Source: Methylobacterium sp. R2-1
GTDB lineage: Bacteria > Pseudomonadota > Alphaproteobacteria > Rhizobiales > Beijerinckiaceae
Reading direction: 5' to 3'
DNA length: 64,000 bases
Assembly: GCF_014191355.1 (NCBI RefSeq)
Contig: NZ_JACHWM010000007.1
Location: forward strand, 62,001 to 126,000
This document shows, in pieces, positions 28,765 through 37,870 of the stretch. The notes beneath the pieces were generated by a model. It made no database searches. It saw only the letters and a program-made list of their open reading frames with translations, and was not told where the DNA came from. The number at the start of each line of letters is the position of its first letter. Position 1 is the stretch's first letter. A program made the position numbers and the translations under genes.

Positions 28765-30936
28765 TCAACCGGCGGTCTCCGTCACCTGCGCCACCACCCG
28801 TTTTGCGTCGGCGGAAAAATCGTAGCGCAGGTCGGCATGGGCCACGGTGGCCGGGCGGTGGGCGACGATGACCCGCGTCATCTTCAGGTCGCGCAGGGCC
28901 GCGGCGATCACCGCCTCGGTCGGCTCGTCGAGCGCGCTCGTCGCCTCGTCGAGAAACAGGATCTCCGGGCGCCGGTAGAGGGCGCGGGCGAGGATCACCC
29001 GCTGGCGCTGGCCGCCCGAGAGCGTCGAGCCCATGTCGCCGACCAGCGTCTCGAAGCCCATCGGTGTGCGGACGATGTCGTCGAGGATCGCCGCGCGGGC
29101 GGCGCATTCACGGATCCAGCCTGGATCGGGCCGCTCGTCGAAACAGGCGATGTTCTCTGCGATCGAGCCGGCGAACAGCCCGTCATCCTGCATCACGCCG
29201 GCGATGCGGGCACGGTAGGCGGCGAGCCCGCCGGAGCGGATGTCGCGCCCGTCGACCAGCACCGCGCCTTCGCTGGGCGGCAGAAGGCCCATCAGGATCT
29301 TCATCACCGAACTCTTGCCGCAGCCCGAGGGGCCGGTGATGGCCAGACTCAGGCCCGGCGGCACCTCCAGGCCGAGCGCGCGGAACACCCAGGGCTCGTC
29401 GTCGCCGTAGCGCAGGGACAGGCCGACGGCGCGCAAGGCGGCGCCGCGCACCCGCGGATGCTCCCCGGAGGAGAGGAGGGCAGGGGCCTCGACCGGCTTC
29501 ACCGTGGCGGGCATCGGCGCGGCGGCCTCCTCGGGCTCGGTCATGACGATGTCCGAGAGGCGGTCGGTCTGCACGTTGAGCATCCGGAGCTGGAAGCCCG
29601 ACTGGATCAGGTTGCCGATGCGGGTCGAGAACTGGTCGCGATAGGCGAGGAAGGCGACCAGCATGCCGAGCGTCATCGACTGGTCGATCACGGCCCGGGC
29701 GCCAAGCACCAGCAGGATCAGCCGGTCGGCGCCGAACAGGAACTCGTTGCCGCGCCCGAACACGAGGTCGAGTCGCTGCAACCGCAGCCGCGCGTTCAGC
29801 GCCTGGACGAACTGGTTCATCCAGGTGCCGCGGCGGCGCTCGCGCAGGTTCAGGAGCTTGACGCTCGCCATGCCGCGCACGGTCTCGATGAAGTGGCTCT
29901 GCTGGCGCGCTTCCGCGACGATCGCTTCCTCGGTGCCCTCTCGATAGGCCTTGTAGGCGGCGATCCGCATGGCGGCGTTGAGGGCGGTGGCGGCCAGCGC
30001 CACGAGGGCGAGCCAGCCGCCGTAGAGGAACAGCATGATCAGCATGCCGACCGACATCAGCCCGTCGAGCAGGGCCTGGACGAGGTCGGTCGTGATGCCC
30101 TTCTGGATCGTGGCCAGCGTGCCGAAGCGGGAGATCACGTCGCCGACATGCCGCTTCTGGAAATAGTCGAGCGGCAGCCGGGAGAGGTGATCGAACAGCG
30201 AGCCCGACCACTGGTAGTTCAGCCCCGTTCCCGTGAGCATGATCGCCCAGCTTCGGGCGACGCCGAGGCCCAGTTGCAGCACGAGCAGCAGGGCGAGGCC
30301 GAGGGCCACGACGAGCAGCAGGTCGAGGTCGCCGTTCACGATCACCTCGTCGATGACGATCTGCGAGGCGATCGGCATCAGGATCGCGACGAGTTCGATC
30401 CCGAGCGACAGGACCAGGATCTGCGCCATGGCCGAGCGAATGCCGGCCATCCCCCGGAACAAGTCGGAGAGCGCGAGGCCCTGAATCGCCTTTTCACGCA
30501 CGAAGCTCTGGTTCGGCGCCACCTCCAGGGCCACGCCGGTGAACTCGCGCGAGGCTTCCGCAAGGCTCAGGGTGCGGCGGCCGCGGGCGGGATCGTGGAT
30601 CACGATCTCCCGGCGCCCGACACGCGCCAGCACGACGAAATGGTTGAGCCCCCAGTGCAGGATGCAGGGCAGGCGCAGGCGGCCGAGATCGGGCAGTTCC
30701 ACCCTGAGCGCCCGCGTCGTGAGCCCCATCGTCCCTGAAAGGTCCATGAGGTTTCGCAGCGTCATGCCCTTGAGCGAGAGGGCGTGGCGGGCGCGCAGCG
30801 TGCCGAGATCGACTTGGCGGCCGTGGTAGCCCAGCACCATGGCGAGGCAAGCCATGCCGCACTCGGCGGCCTCGGCCTGGAGCACGACCGGCAGGCGCCG
30901 CCGAAAACCGAACTGAAGATCCGACAGCAGACTCAA
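28765..30936 (-). CDS. C39-peptidase ABC transporter for double-glycine peptides
   Basis: A 723-residue peptide exporter of the RaxB/CvaB/CdzA kind. The N-terminal C39 peptidase has its catalytic cysteine in QAEAAECGMACLAMVLGYHG, histidine in HWGLNHFVVL and aspartate in IHDPARG; it cuts after double-glycine leaders. A six-segment membrane domain follows, then the ATPase with GPSGCGKSS, LSGGQRQRVILARAL and FLDEATSALDE. The start is TTG 30936, overlapping the stop of the HlyD gene. The divergent 72-aa double-glycine peptide is the probable cargo. Confidence 0.94.
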   Translation of the reverse strand: MSLLSDLQFGFRRRLPVVLQAEAAECGMACLAMVLGYHGRQVDLGTLRARHALSLKGMTLRNLMDLSGTMGLTTRALRVELPDLGRLRLPCILHWGLNHFVVLARVGRREIVIHDPARGRRTLSLAEASREFTGVALEVAPNQSFVREKAIQGLALSDLFRGMAGIRSAMAQILVLSLGIELVAILMPIASQIVIDEVIVNGDLDLLLVVALGLALLLVLQLGLGVARSWAIMLTGTGLNYQWSGSLFDHLSRLPLDYFQKRHVGDVISRFGTLATIQKGITTDLVQALLDGLMSVGMLIMLFLYGGWLALVALAATALNAAMRIAAYKAYREGTEEAIVAEARQQSHFIETVRGMASVKLLNLRERRRGTWMNQFVQALNARLRLQRLDLVFGRGNEFLFGADRLILLVLGARAVIDQSMTLGMLVAFLAYRDQFSTRIGNLIQSGFQLRMLNVQTDRLSDIVMTEPEEAAAPMPATVKPVEAPALLSSGEHPRVRGAALRAVGLSLRYGDDEPWVFRALGLEVPPGLSLAITGPSGCGKSSVMKILMGLLPPSEGAVLVDGRDIRSGGLAAYRARIAGVMQDDGLFAGSIAENIACFDERPDPGWIRECAARAAILDDIVRTPMGFETLVGDMGSTLSGGQRQRVILARALYRRPEILFLDEATSALDEPTEAVIAAALRDLKMTRVIVAHRPATVAHADLRYDFSADAKRVVAQVTETAG

Positions 30937-32228
30937 CGCTCCCCTCCTTCCGTGACGAGATCGACGCTGCGCTTGACGTGATAGAGGGGGTCGAGGAGCC
31001 AGCGGTAGAGCGGGCGCTTCTCCAGCGCGATATCGGCCTCGACCCGCATCCCGGCCTCCAGCCGGCGCTGCTCGCCGTAGGCCGTCACGCTGTCGGCATC
31101 CGGCCGCACGATGATGCGGTAGACGCCGCCGTTCCCTGCACTCTTGGCCGCGTCCCGCGCCGCCTCGGACTGGGCGCCGCCGTCGCCTTCGAGCGGCGCG
31201 CGGGTCACCTCCGTCACTGTGCCCCGGTGCAGGCCGAAGCGCTGGAACGGGAAGGCGGCGTAGCGCAGCATCACGCTGGCGCCGGGCTCGATGAAGCCGA
31301 TGGCCGAGGAATCGACGAACAGGTTGGCCTGGAGCCGACCCTCGCTCGGCAGCAGGGTGAGCAGGCTCGCGCCCGCCGCCACGGTCTGACCGGCTTGCGC
31401 CCGGATCGAGGTGAGAATGCCGCGCTCCGGTGCGCGCACCTCGATGGCCCGGCGCGCCTCGCTCTCGGCCCGCTGCTGTTCGAGCTGCGCGGCGCTGCGG
31501 TCGAGTTCGGCCAGATCGCGCGCCAGCGTCTCGTCGAAGGTCGCGAGCTTGGCCTTGAGATCCCCGAGCTTGCCCTCGACCTGGAGCCCGCCCTGACGGA
31601 ACTGCGCGAGCTGCGAGGTCGCCTGGAGGTAGAGGTAGTTCTGGCTTTGGAAGTCGGCCGCGCGGGCAAAACCCCGGGTCACGAGGTCGGCGAGTTCGTC
31701 GGCCCGGGCCTTGAGCGGGGGCACGAGCTTCTCCTGCAGTGCGAGCTGCTCGTCGATCTTGGCGCGCTGGGCCTCCAGATTGGCGATCTGCTCCTTCAGC
31801 CCCTCCTTCTCGGCCTCGGCCATGGCGGCGCGGGCGGCGCGCTGGCGCTCGACGCTCTCCCGCTGGCGGCCGAGCTGGGCGATCACCCGCTCCTGGGTCG
31901 GGCCGCTCGCGGAGACGGCGTCGAGATCGATGGTGAAGAGGAGCTGGCCGCGCTCGACTCGGTCGCCCTCCTTGACCCCCGACGCACTGACCCGACCCGC
32001 CAGCGGGCTCGCCACGGTGATGAGCCCGATATCGGGCGCGAGCAGACCGTTCGCGTGGACCCGGCGCGTGTAGCTGCCGAGCCAGGCGTAGAGCCCGACC
32101 AGGGCAACGAAGACGAGGCAGAGGCCGACCACGACGCGAACGGAGAGCGGCTGCACCACCTGCGCCTCACCCAGCCAAGCGCTCCGCCGCGCTTCGACGA
32201 CCTCTTGACGAAACAGCGGCGCGTTCAC
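30933..32228 (-). CDS. HlyD family membrane fusion protein of the peptide exporter
   Basis: A 431-residue periplasmic adaptor. The N-terminus APLFRQEVVEARR is typical of adaptors paired with C39-peptidase transporters. One membrane segment (residues 33-52) is followed by a lipoyl half-motif, a long coiled coil (about residues 115-260) and a beta-barrel part with SVMLRYAAFPFQRFG. GTG 32228 is the best start because GAGGGAGA (32243-32236) precedes it. It is the first gene of the exporter operon; no outer-membrane TolC gene is nearby. Confidence 0.9.
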   Translation of the reverse strand: MNAPLFRQEVVEARRSAWLGEAQVVQPLSVRVVVGLCLVFVALVGLYAWLGSYTRRVHANGLLAPDIGLITVASPLAGRVSASGVKEGDRVERGQLLFTIDLDAVSASGPTQERVIAQLGRQRESVERQRAARAAMAEAEKEGLKEQIANLEAQRAKIDEQLALQEKLVPPLKARADELADLVTRGFARAADFQSQNYLYLQATSQLAQFRQGGLQVEGKLGDLKAKLATFDETLARDLAELDRSAAQLEQQRAESEARRAIEVRAPERGILTSIRAQAGQTVAAGASLLTLLPSEGRLQANLFVDSSAIGFIEPGASVMLRYAAFPFQRFGLHRGTVTEVTRAPLEGDGGAQSEAARDAAKSAGNGGVYRIIVRPDADSVTAYGEQRRLEAGMRVEADIALEKRPLYRWLLDPLYHVKRSVDLVTEGGER

Positions 32229-32719
32229 GGCCAAATCTCCCTCAAGCGAGCCTTCTCCCAAGCGGCAACTCGGCCTGCGACAGCGCGACAGGGTGCGATA
32301 TTCTGACGCACAAATGTCGTAATCCGTAGTGATTTCAACTTTTTACCCGGCCGAGCGGTGGGGGCGGCCCTGCCGGGCAGGGCAGGTCAATTTTTGTTCC
32401 CCGACCGCAGGCCGCTCGGGCATCCGGTTCTGTATGTCCCGGATGACCGCCCGAAGGCGTAGGATGAAGGACCAAGGCTGCCCGCACGCAACCGACGCGA
32501 CGCATTCACGACCAGCGGTGGTGATTTTGAGGGGCAAGATTTGTCCATCCCTGCGTTCCCGTTCGAATCCATTCCGGGCTTCGAGCGCAAGCCGGGTTGC
32601 CTGCCGGAATAATATCCGTACCTTGTCCAGCAGAGCAGCGCAGCAACGCCGCTCTTATTCCACGGGAAGACATAAATACAGAACGATCTTCCAGTATTCT
32701 ACGGACTAAGGAGAAAACC
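32229..32719. other. Divergent intergenic region of the peptide-export locus
   Basis: This 491-base gap separates the exporter operon and the peptide gene and must contain both promoters. I found no second leader-peptide frame on either strand. It contains the hairpin with a T-run at 32367-32395 and a relatively AT-rich stretch (32640-32710) before the peptide gene. I cannot place the promoters with confidence. Confidence 0.5.
32367..32395 (+). terminator. Hairpin plus T-run within the divergent region
   Basis: GCCCTGCC (32367-32374) and GGCAGGGC (32376-32383) are perfect complements (the hairpin loop must use the inner bases), followed after seven bases by five T. It looks like an intrinsic terminator for rightward transcription, 325 bases before the peptide gene, and might be an attenuator or the end of a short RNA. 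Confidence 0.4.
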
Positions 32720-32938
32720 ATGCAGCAGAACATTGACACCATCCGCGAGCTGAACGCTGCGGAGCTGGATCAGGTCGGCGGCGGTCTGTCTCTCGGCGTC
32801 GGCGTGGAACTCGATCTCAGCCAGGAACTCGGCGCCGTCTCCGGCACGATCGATCAGGTGGGCGGCCTCGTCGGCGGCACGCTCGACACCGTCCTCGGCG
32901 CGGTGGGCGGCCTGCTCGGCGGCGTCCTCGGCAAGTAG
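32720..32938 (+). CDS. Double-glycine-leader glycine-zipper peptide (bacteriocin-like)
   Basis: A 72-residue precursor. The leader has the canonical double-glycine form, with IRELNAAELDQVGG near the cut: acidic/hydrophobic spacing (EL..AEL..V) and GG at residues 20-21, with a third glycine at 22. The mature part (about 50 residues) has no cysteine, is acidic at first, then becomes a hydrophobic series of overlapping GxxxG motifs ending GGLLGGVLGK. AAGGAG precedes ATG 32720. The divergent C39 ABC transporter/HlyD pair is its probable exporter. Glycine-zipper peptides exported in this way in Caulobacter (CdzC/CdzD) kill by contact. No immunity gene is recognisable. Confidence 0.85.
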   Translation: MQQNIDTIRELNAAELDQVGGGLSLGVGVELDLSQELGAVSGTIDQVGGLVGGTLDTVLGAVGGLLGGVLGK

Positions 32939-33253
32939 CCTCCGAACGCGCCTGTCTGGTCAGCCTCGTACCGGGGCTGGCTGCCCTGCGGAAGCGGTCG
33001 ACCCCGCCGCTTCCGCGGGGCCCATTGGTCCTGCGCGCTTTCGGGCCGCGTCGGCCGTGCGCGAACTGACGCGCCATGCGACGCGTCGCGTGACCGGGGA
33101 AGGAACGCGACCGCCCGACACGTCGTTCTGCCGATTTGAACGCAAGCATGACCGTTCACCATCCGGCCGCCGACCTGAGCGACCGGGCGATACGGTGGGG
33201 ACAGAAAACGCGCCGCGTCGAAAGCGGCACAGACCGGGAGAGCCAAGCGGCCG
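32939..33253. other. Gap between the peptide gene and the AraC-type gene
   Basis: About 315 bases with no convincing gene on either strand. Frames present are arginine-rich with no start-site signals, as expected by chance at this GC content. An immunity gene or second peptide was looked for and not found. Confidence 0.5.
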
Positions 33254-34204
33254 ATGAGCGTTCCGTTCGTCAACGCCTCCGTGCAGGGCGAACTCTCCGC
33301 CCCGCCCGACCAGATCTTCGGCCAGATCCCGGCAAGCGGCCTCGACGGTATCGCCTTTCTCGACTTCGCCTACGAGTCCGCGGGACACAGCACCCACCGC
33401 GTGGACGGGCTCCTCGTCGGCACTTGGCAAGACACTTGGCAAGACACCTGTCACGACACTTGGCATGGCACTTGGCATGCCGCTGGTCCAGAGGACCGTC
33501 ACAGCGTCCGGCGGACCCGACTGACCTTCTGCGACGGGGCGGTGCCGGACGAGCGGGACGGCGACGCCTTTGTCCTGCGCGGCCCCAGCTATGTCGGCAG
33601 CACGCGCTGGAGCGGCCCCTGCCGCGGGCGCTATCTCGCCTACATGCCGGCGGCGGTCGAGCGGATGATCGAGGCACCGCTCTCCCAGGCCGAGATCCCG
33701 ACGCTCACCAGCGACCTGTCCGAACGGATGTCCGTGTTCCACCTGCTTGCCGCCCTCGGACAGGAGGCGGGCGGGCACGACACCGCCGCGGATGCACTCC
33801 TGGTGGACAGCGTGGCGCTGGCGGTGCTGCGCGCCTCCGGCGCGCTGGTGTCGCCCGGCCCGCGCCGGAGTGCGGCCCTCACGGCTCGGCAGGCGCGGCG
33901 GGTGCGCGACCTCGTCGCCGAGCGGATCGATGCGCCCCTGTCCCTGCGGGAGATGGCGGAGGCGGCGGGCCTCAGCGAGGGCTACTTCGTGCGGGCCTTC
34001 AAGGGCAGCTTCGGCGTGACCCCCTATCAATATGTCCTGCGCGAGCGCGTGACCCTGGCCCAATCGCTGATCCGCTCCGGGACGGTTTCTCTCGGCGAGG
34101 CGGCCAAGCGCGCGGGCTTTCCCGATGCGCGGCGGATGGGGCGGACCTTCCGCAAGGTAATCGGGCGCTCGCCGACCGAGGCGGCGCGGCTGCAGCGTGC
34201 GTGA
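33254..34204 (+). CDS. AraC family transcriptional regulator with tryptophan repeat
   Basis: A 316-residue protein. The C-terminal 100 residues are an AraC/XylS double helix-turn-helix: APLSLREMAEAAGLSEGYFV and FKGSFGVTPYQYVLRERV, then VSLGEAAKRAGFPDARRMGR. The N-terminal half is an uncharacterised sensor region broken by a TWQD/TWHG repeat at residues 57-76. It lies downstream of the double-glycine peptide and might regulate the locus, but this is from position only. The ribosome-binding site is weak (GGGAG 12 bases before ATG). Confidence 0.87.
   Translation: MSVPFVNASVQGELSAPPDQIFGQIPASGLDGIAFLDFAYESAGHSTHRVDGLLVGTWQDTWQDTCHDTWHGTWHAAGPEDRHSVRRTRLTFCDGAVPDERDGDAFVLRGPSYVGSTRWSGPCRGRYLAYMPAAVERMIEAPLSQAEIPTLTSDLSERMSVFHLLAALGQEAGGHDTAADALLVDSVALAVLRASGALVSPGPRRSAALTARQARRVRDLVAERIDAPLSLREMAEAAGLSEGYFVRAFKGSFGVTPYQYVLRERVTLAQSLIRSGTVSLGEAAKRAGFPDARRMGRTFRKVIGRSPTEAARLQRA
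33422..33481 (+). repeat. 12-bp tandem repeat within the AraC-type gene
   Basis: Five 12-bp units of acttggcaagac type: units 1 and 2 are identical, units 3-5 diverge. They encode TWQD-TWQD-TCHD-TWHG-TWHA. Unit number can change in frame. Confidence 0.85.
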
Positions 34205-34422
34205 CACCCGGGAGAGGCCCTTGAGTGTGGCCCCTGGGTGTGAACCCTGACAGCGTCCGGATGAGGCCCGCCTCGGCCCGATAACCTCGGCCCGAGATTG
34301 ACAGACGCGACCGCTTCCATAGTAATCGCGCGCGTGCCGCCCGTCCCCCGAGGCGGCACTTTCTTTTGGCGACTTCGGGAGCCATCGCGTTCCCTGGATC
34401 GAGCCCGAGGAGACGGACCCGC

Positions 34423-35613
34423 GTGACCTCCGCCCTGCTGCCGACCTATGCCCGCGCCCCGATCGCCTTCGAGCGAGGCGAGGGTGCATGGCTGGTCGCC
34501 GAGGACGGCGACCGCTACCTCGATTTCGGTGCCGGCATCGCCGTCAACGCCCTCGGCCACGCCCATCCGCATCTCGTGGAGGCACTGACGGCGCAGGCGC
34601 AAAAGCTCTGGCACACCTCGAACCTGTTCCAGATCCCGGAAGGGGAGCGCCTGGGCCGGCGGCTCGTGGACGCGACCTTCGCCGACGTGGCCTTCTTCGC
34701 CAATTCCGGTGCCGAGGCCAACGAGGCCGCCATCAAGATGGCGCGCAAGTACCATGCGGCGGCCGGCCATCCCGAGCGCTACCGCATCGTCACGTTTGAA
34801 GGCGCCTTCCACGGCCGCACGCTCGCGACCATCGCCGCCGGCGGCCAGCAGAAGTACATCGAGGGCTTCGGCCCGAAGGTCGAGGGCTTCGATCAGGTGC
34901 CCGTCGGCGACTTCGCCGCTTTGGAGGCCGCGATCGGGCCGGAGACCGCCGCCCTGATGATCGAGCCGATCCAGGGCGAGGGCGGCCTGCGGGTCATTTC
35001 CGGCGAGACGCTGCGGCGCCTGCGCTCCCTCTGCGACGCGCATGGCCTGCTCCTCATCATGGACGAGGTGCAGACCGGCGTCGGCCGCACCGGAAAGTTC
35101 TTCGCGCACGAGTGGACGGGGGTCACCCCCGACATCATGAGCGCGGCCAAGGGCATCGGCGGCGGCTTCCCGCTCGGCGTGTGCCTCGCCACGCGCGAGG
35201 CCGCCCGCGGCATGACGGCCGGCACCCATGGCACGACCTTCGGCGGCAACCCGCTCGCCATGGCGGTGGGCAACGCCGTGCTCGACATCGTGCTGGCGCC
35301 GGGCTTCCTGGAGCATGTCGAGCGCATGGGCCTTCTGCTGACGCAGAAGCTCGCCGGGCTGATCGACCACCACCCCCATGTCTTCGCCGAGTTGCGGGGG
35401 CAGGGGCTGATGCGCGGCCTGAAGCTCAACCTGCCGAACACCGAGTTCGCCGCGGCCGCCCGCGCCCGGCACCTCCTGGTGATCCCGGCCGGCGACAACG
35501 TGGTCCGCCTGCTGCCGCCGCTGATCATCGGCGAGGCGGAGGTGGATGAGGCCGTGGCCCGGCTCGAGGCCGCGGCGACCGATTTGGAGGCGCAGATGCG
35601 CGGGGCCGCCTGA
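34423..35613 (+). CDS. argD: Acetylornithine aminotransferase
   Basis: A 396-residue class III PLP aminotransferase of arginine synthesis, converting N-acetylglutamate semialdehyde to N-acetylornithine. [64 protein letters not shown] with the PLP lysine, and [13 protein letters not shown] are all present. GTG 34423 with GAGGAGAC upstream was chosen over an in-frame TTG at 34366. It is followed 28 bases later by argF, the same argD-argF pair seen in many alphaproteobacteria. Confidence 0.95.
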   Translation: MTSALLPTYARAPIAFERGEGAWLVAEDGDRYLDFGAGIAVNALGHAHPHLVEALTAQAQKLWHTSNLFQIPEGERLGRRLVDATFADVAFFANSGAEANEAAIKMARKYHAAAGHPERYRIVTFEGAFHGRTLATIAAGGQQKYIEGFGPKVEGFDQVPVGDFAALEAAIGPETAALMIEPIQGEGGLRVISGETLRRLRSLCDAHGLLLIMDEVQTGVGRTGKFFAHEWTGVTPDIMSAAKGIGGGFPLGVCLATREAARGMTAGTHGTTFGGNPLAMAVGNAVLDIVLAPGFLEHVERMGLLLTQKLAGLIDHHPHVFAELRGQGLMRGLKLNLPNTEFAAAARARHLLVIPAGDNVVRLLPPLIIGEAEVDEAVARLEAAATDLEAQMRGAA

Positions 35614-35641
35614 GGGCGGTGCCGCGAGCGATGAATTTGAG

Positions 35642-36592
35642 ATGACCACGACCCTGAACGGCAGCGGCCCGCATGTCCGCCATTTCCTCGACCTGAAGGA
35701 CTTTTCTGCGCAGACCCTGCGCGGCGTCCTCGACGCCTCCGCCGCGATGAAGCGGGCGCGGGTGAAGGGCCAGCGCGCGGCGGAGCGACCGCTCACCGGC
35801 AAGATGCTGGCGATGGTGTTCGACCGGCCCTCGACCCGCACCCGCGTCTCCTTCGACGTGGCGATGCGCGAGCTCGGCGGCGACACCCTGATGCTGACCG
35901 GCAAGGAGATGCAGCTCGGCCGCGGCGAGACGGTGTCCGACACCGCCCGCGTGCTGTCGCGCTTCGTCGACGCGATCGTGATCCGGACCCTCGACCACGG
36001 CTTGGTGATGGAACTCGCTGAACATGCCGAGGTGCCGGTCATCAACGCGCTGACCAAGGCCTCGCATCCGTGCCAGATCATGGCCGACGTGATGACCTTC
36101 GAGGAGCACCGCGGGCCGATCAAGGGCCGTACCGTCGCGTGGTCGGGCGACGCCAACAACGTGCTGGCGAGCTGGGTCCACGCCGCCGCCCGCTTCGACT
36201 TCACCCTCAACGTCGCCGCCCCGAACGAGCTGGCGATGCCGCCGGCCCTCGTCGCCTGGGCCGAGCGCGAGGGCGCGCGCGTCAACGCCACCACCGACGC
36301 CTACGCGGCGGTCGAGGGCGCCGACGCCGTGGTGACCGATTGTTGGGTCTCCATGGGCGACGACGACGAGCATTTCCGCCACAACCTGCTCTCGCCCTAC
36401 CGTGTGGACGCGAAGCTGATGGCGGCCGCCGCCAAGGACGCGATCTTCATGCACTGCCTGCCGGCCCATCGCGGCGAGGAGGTCACGGCCGAGGTGATCG
36501 ACGGTCCGCAATCGGTGGTGTTCGATGAGGCCGAGAACCGTCTGCACGCGCAGAAGGGCATCCTGGCGTGGTGCCTAGGCGAGGCGGCCTGA
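35642..36592 (+). CDS. argF: Ornithine carbamoyltransferase
   Basis: A 316-residue enzyme that makes citrulline from ornithine and carbamoyl phosphate. [13 protein letters not shown] (carbamoyl phosphate), [21 protein letters not shown] (ornithine SMG loop) and the catalytic [11 protein letters not shown] are visible. ATG 35642 gives the N-terminus [11 protein letters not shown] expected of the family. A strong terminator follows 15 bases after the stop. Confidence 0.96.
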   Translation: MTTTLNGSGPHVRHFLDLKDFSAQTLRGVLDASAAMKRARVKGQRAAERPLTGKMLAMVFDRPSTRTRVSFDVAMRELGGDTLMLTGKEMQLGRGETVSDTARVLSRFVDAIVIRTLDHGLVMELAEHAEVPVINALTKASHPCQIMADVMTFEEHRGPIKGRTVAWSGDANNVLASWVHAAARFDFTLNVAAPNELAMPPALVAWAEREGARVNATTDAYAAVEGADAVVTDCWVSMGDDDEHFRHNLLSPYRVDAKLMAAAAKDAIFMHCLPAHRGEEVTAEVIDGPQSVVFDEAENRLHAQKGILAWCLGEAA

Positions 36593-36607
36593 CGATACGA
36601 GTTCGAT

Positions 36608-36635
36608 CCCTCCCCCCGCAGAGGGGGGAGGGTTT
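36608..36635. terminator. Strong terminator between argF and the SRPBCC gene
   Basis: A 10-bp perfect stem CCCTCCCCCC (36608-36617) / GGGGGGAGGG (36623-36632) with loop GCAGA, followed by TTT on the plus strand. It lies between convergent genes. Confidence 0.8.
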
Positions 36636-36645
36636 CTGGAAGCCG

Positions 36646-37116
36646 TCAGCTCAACCCCTTCACCACCTCGGTGAGCTGATCCGCGCAGATTCCCCAGCCC
36701 TGCTCGAAACCCATCGCCTCGTGCGCTTGGCGGTCCTCCAGCGTCCAGTGGCGGGCGCGCGCCGTGTAGCGGGTGCCGCCGGCCTCGTCGGCGAAGGAGA
36801 GGATGACCGTCAGGAATGGTTTCTCGGACGGCACCCAGGCCGAGGTGTAGGCGTCGGTGACGACGAGGCGCGTGTCGGGCACCACCTCGAGGTAGACGCC
36901 CCGATTGGGCAGGTCCTGCCCCTCGGGGCTGCGCATCACGATGAGATTCGACCCGCCCGGCCGGACATCGAGTTCGGCGACCGGTGTCGTGTAGGGTTTC
37001 GGCGCGAACCAGCGCTTCAACAGCTCAGGCTCGGTCCAGGCCCGCCACAGCGCCCGGCGCGGGGCCGGGATCAGGCGCGTGAGAACGAGGTCGCGCGGAT
37101 CGTCGGCATCGCTCAT
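36646..37116 (-). CDS. SRPBCC/AHSA1-type ligand-binding protein
   Basis: A 156-residue START-like protein of the Aha1/CalC family. It opens DLVLTRLIPAPRRALWRAWT and contains LLKRWFAPKPY, VYLEVVPDTRLVVTDAY and GTRYTARARHW, then a long C-terminal helix (AHEAMGFEQGWGICADQLTE). These small proteins bind hydrophobic ligands or act on stress compounds. It sits 32 bases after a PhnB-type VOC gene, a frequent pairing. GGGAGACAG precedes ATG 37116. Confidence 0.87.
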   Translation of the reverse strand: MSDADDPRDLVLTRLIPAPRRALWRAWTEPELLKRWFAPKPYTTPVAELDVRPGGSNLIVMRSPEGQDLPNRGVYLEVVPDTRLVVTDAYTSAWVPSEKPFLTVILSFADEAGGTRYTARARHWTLEDRQAHEAMGFEQGWGICADQLTEVVKGLS

Positions 37117-37148
37117 GATCTGTCTCCCGGCATGTCTCCCGAATCGGA

Positions 37149-37577
37149 TCAGGCGGCGCGCTTCGGCTGGTTCATCGCCCAGATCACGCCGAACGGATCG
37201 CGGAGCTGTCCGTAGACGTCGCCCCAGAACATTTCCTGATAGGGCATCACCACCTCGGCGCCCGCCGCGACGGCCTGGTCCCACCACGCGGCGATGTCGT
37301 CGACCGGCAGGAGCAGGCTGAAGGCCTGCGGCGCCCGGAGCGGATGGCCGTGTTCGGGAAAGGCGTCGGAGAGCATCACCGACGTGCCGTTCACGACCAA
37401 GTGAACGTGCATGGTCCGCCCCTTCTCGTCCGGGGGGATCGAGGCCAGGATCTCGGCACCGAAGGCCTTTTGGTAGAATGCCGCCGCGCGCAGGGCGCCG
37501 TCGAGGGTGAGGTAGGCGACCACGCCGCCCCTGGGAGGAACGGCCGGCCCCGGCTGCGTCGCGTCGGTCCCGCTCAT
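37149..37577 (-). CDS. PhnB-type VOC family protein
   Basis: A 142-residue glyoxalase-fold protein of the PhnB/YdcJ-like group: AYLTLDGALRAAAFYQKAFG, HVHLVVNGTSVMLSDAFPE, and the C-terminal FWGDVYGQLRDPFGVIWAMN. The usual aromatic and metal-site residues of this group are retained, but the enzymatic role is unknown. It is the first gene of a two-gene operon with the SRPBCC protein. ATG 37577 begins MSGTDATQPG. Confidence 0.87.
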   Translation of the reverse strand: MSGTDATQPGPAVPPRGGVVAYLTLDGALRAAAFYQKAFGAEILASIPPDEKGRTMHVHLVVNGTSVMLSDAFPEHGHPLRAPQAFSLLLPVDDIAAWWDQAVAAGAEVVMPYQEMFWGDVYGQLRDPFGVIWAMNQPKRAA

Positions 37578-37870
37578 CGTCACTTTTCCCTTCGTTTCAA
37601 AGCCGTCGAGGCGTGGAGGGTGCCGCGCAGCGGCGCCCTGGGCAAAGTGTTTTTGCGCGAAAAGGCTCTTCCGCGACGGATTCCGCGAAGGATTCGGCGA
37701 CGTGTGACGCCTGCCTCCCATCCCGTCAGGTCAGCGGTCGGATCGCCGCAGCCCGGCGCCGCACTGGAACGATCCACAGCGCCCTCCGTTGGCCCGCGGC
37801 TTTATCAAAGGGTAGCCCGCGCCGGTACGGAACGGTCGAACCGGCCGCCGATAACCGAAAAGGTCGATTG

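Noticed and set aside
28202..29107. Upstream extension of the phosphodiesterase frame over RidA and the ABC transporter
   Set aside because: The extension is arginine/proline-rich and overlaps two well-supported genes; the enzyme domain starts at 28201.
32939..33253. Immunity protein or second leader peptide after the zipper peptide
   Set aside because: All frames were read; none has a start site, membrane segments or a double-glycine leader.
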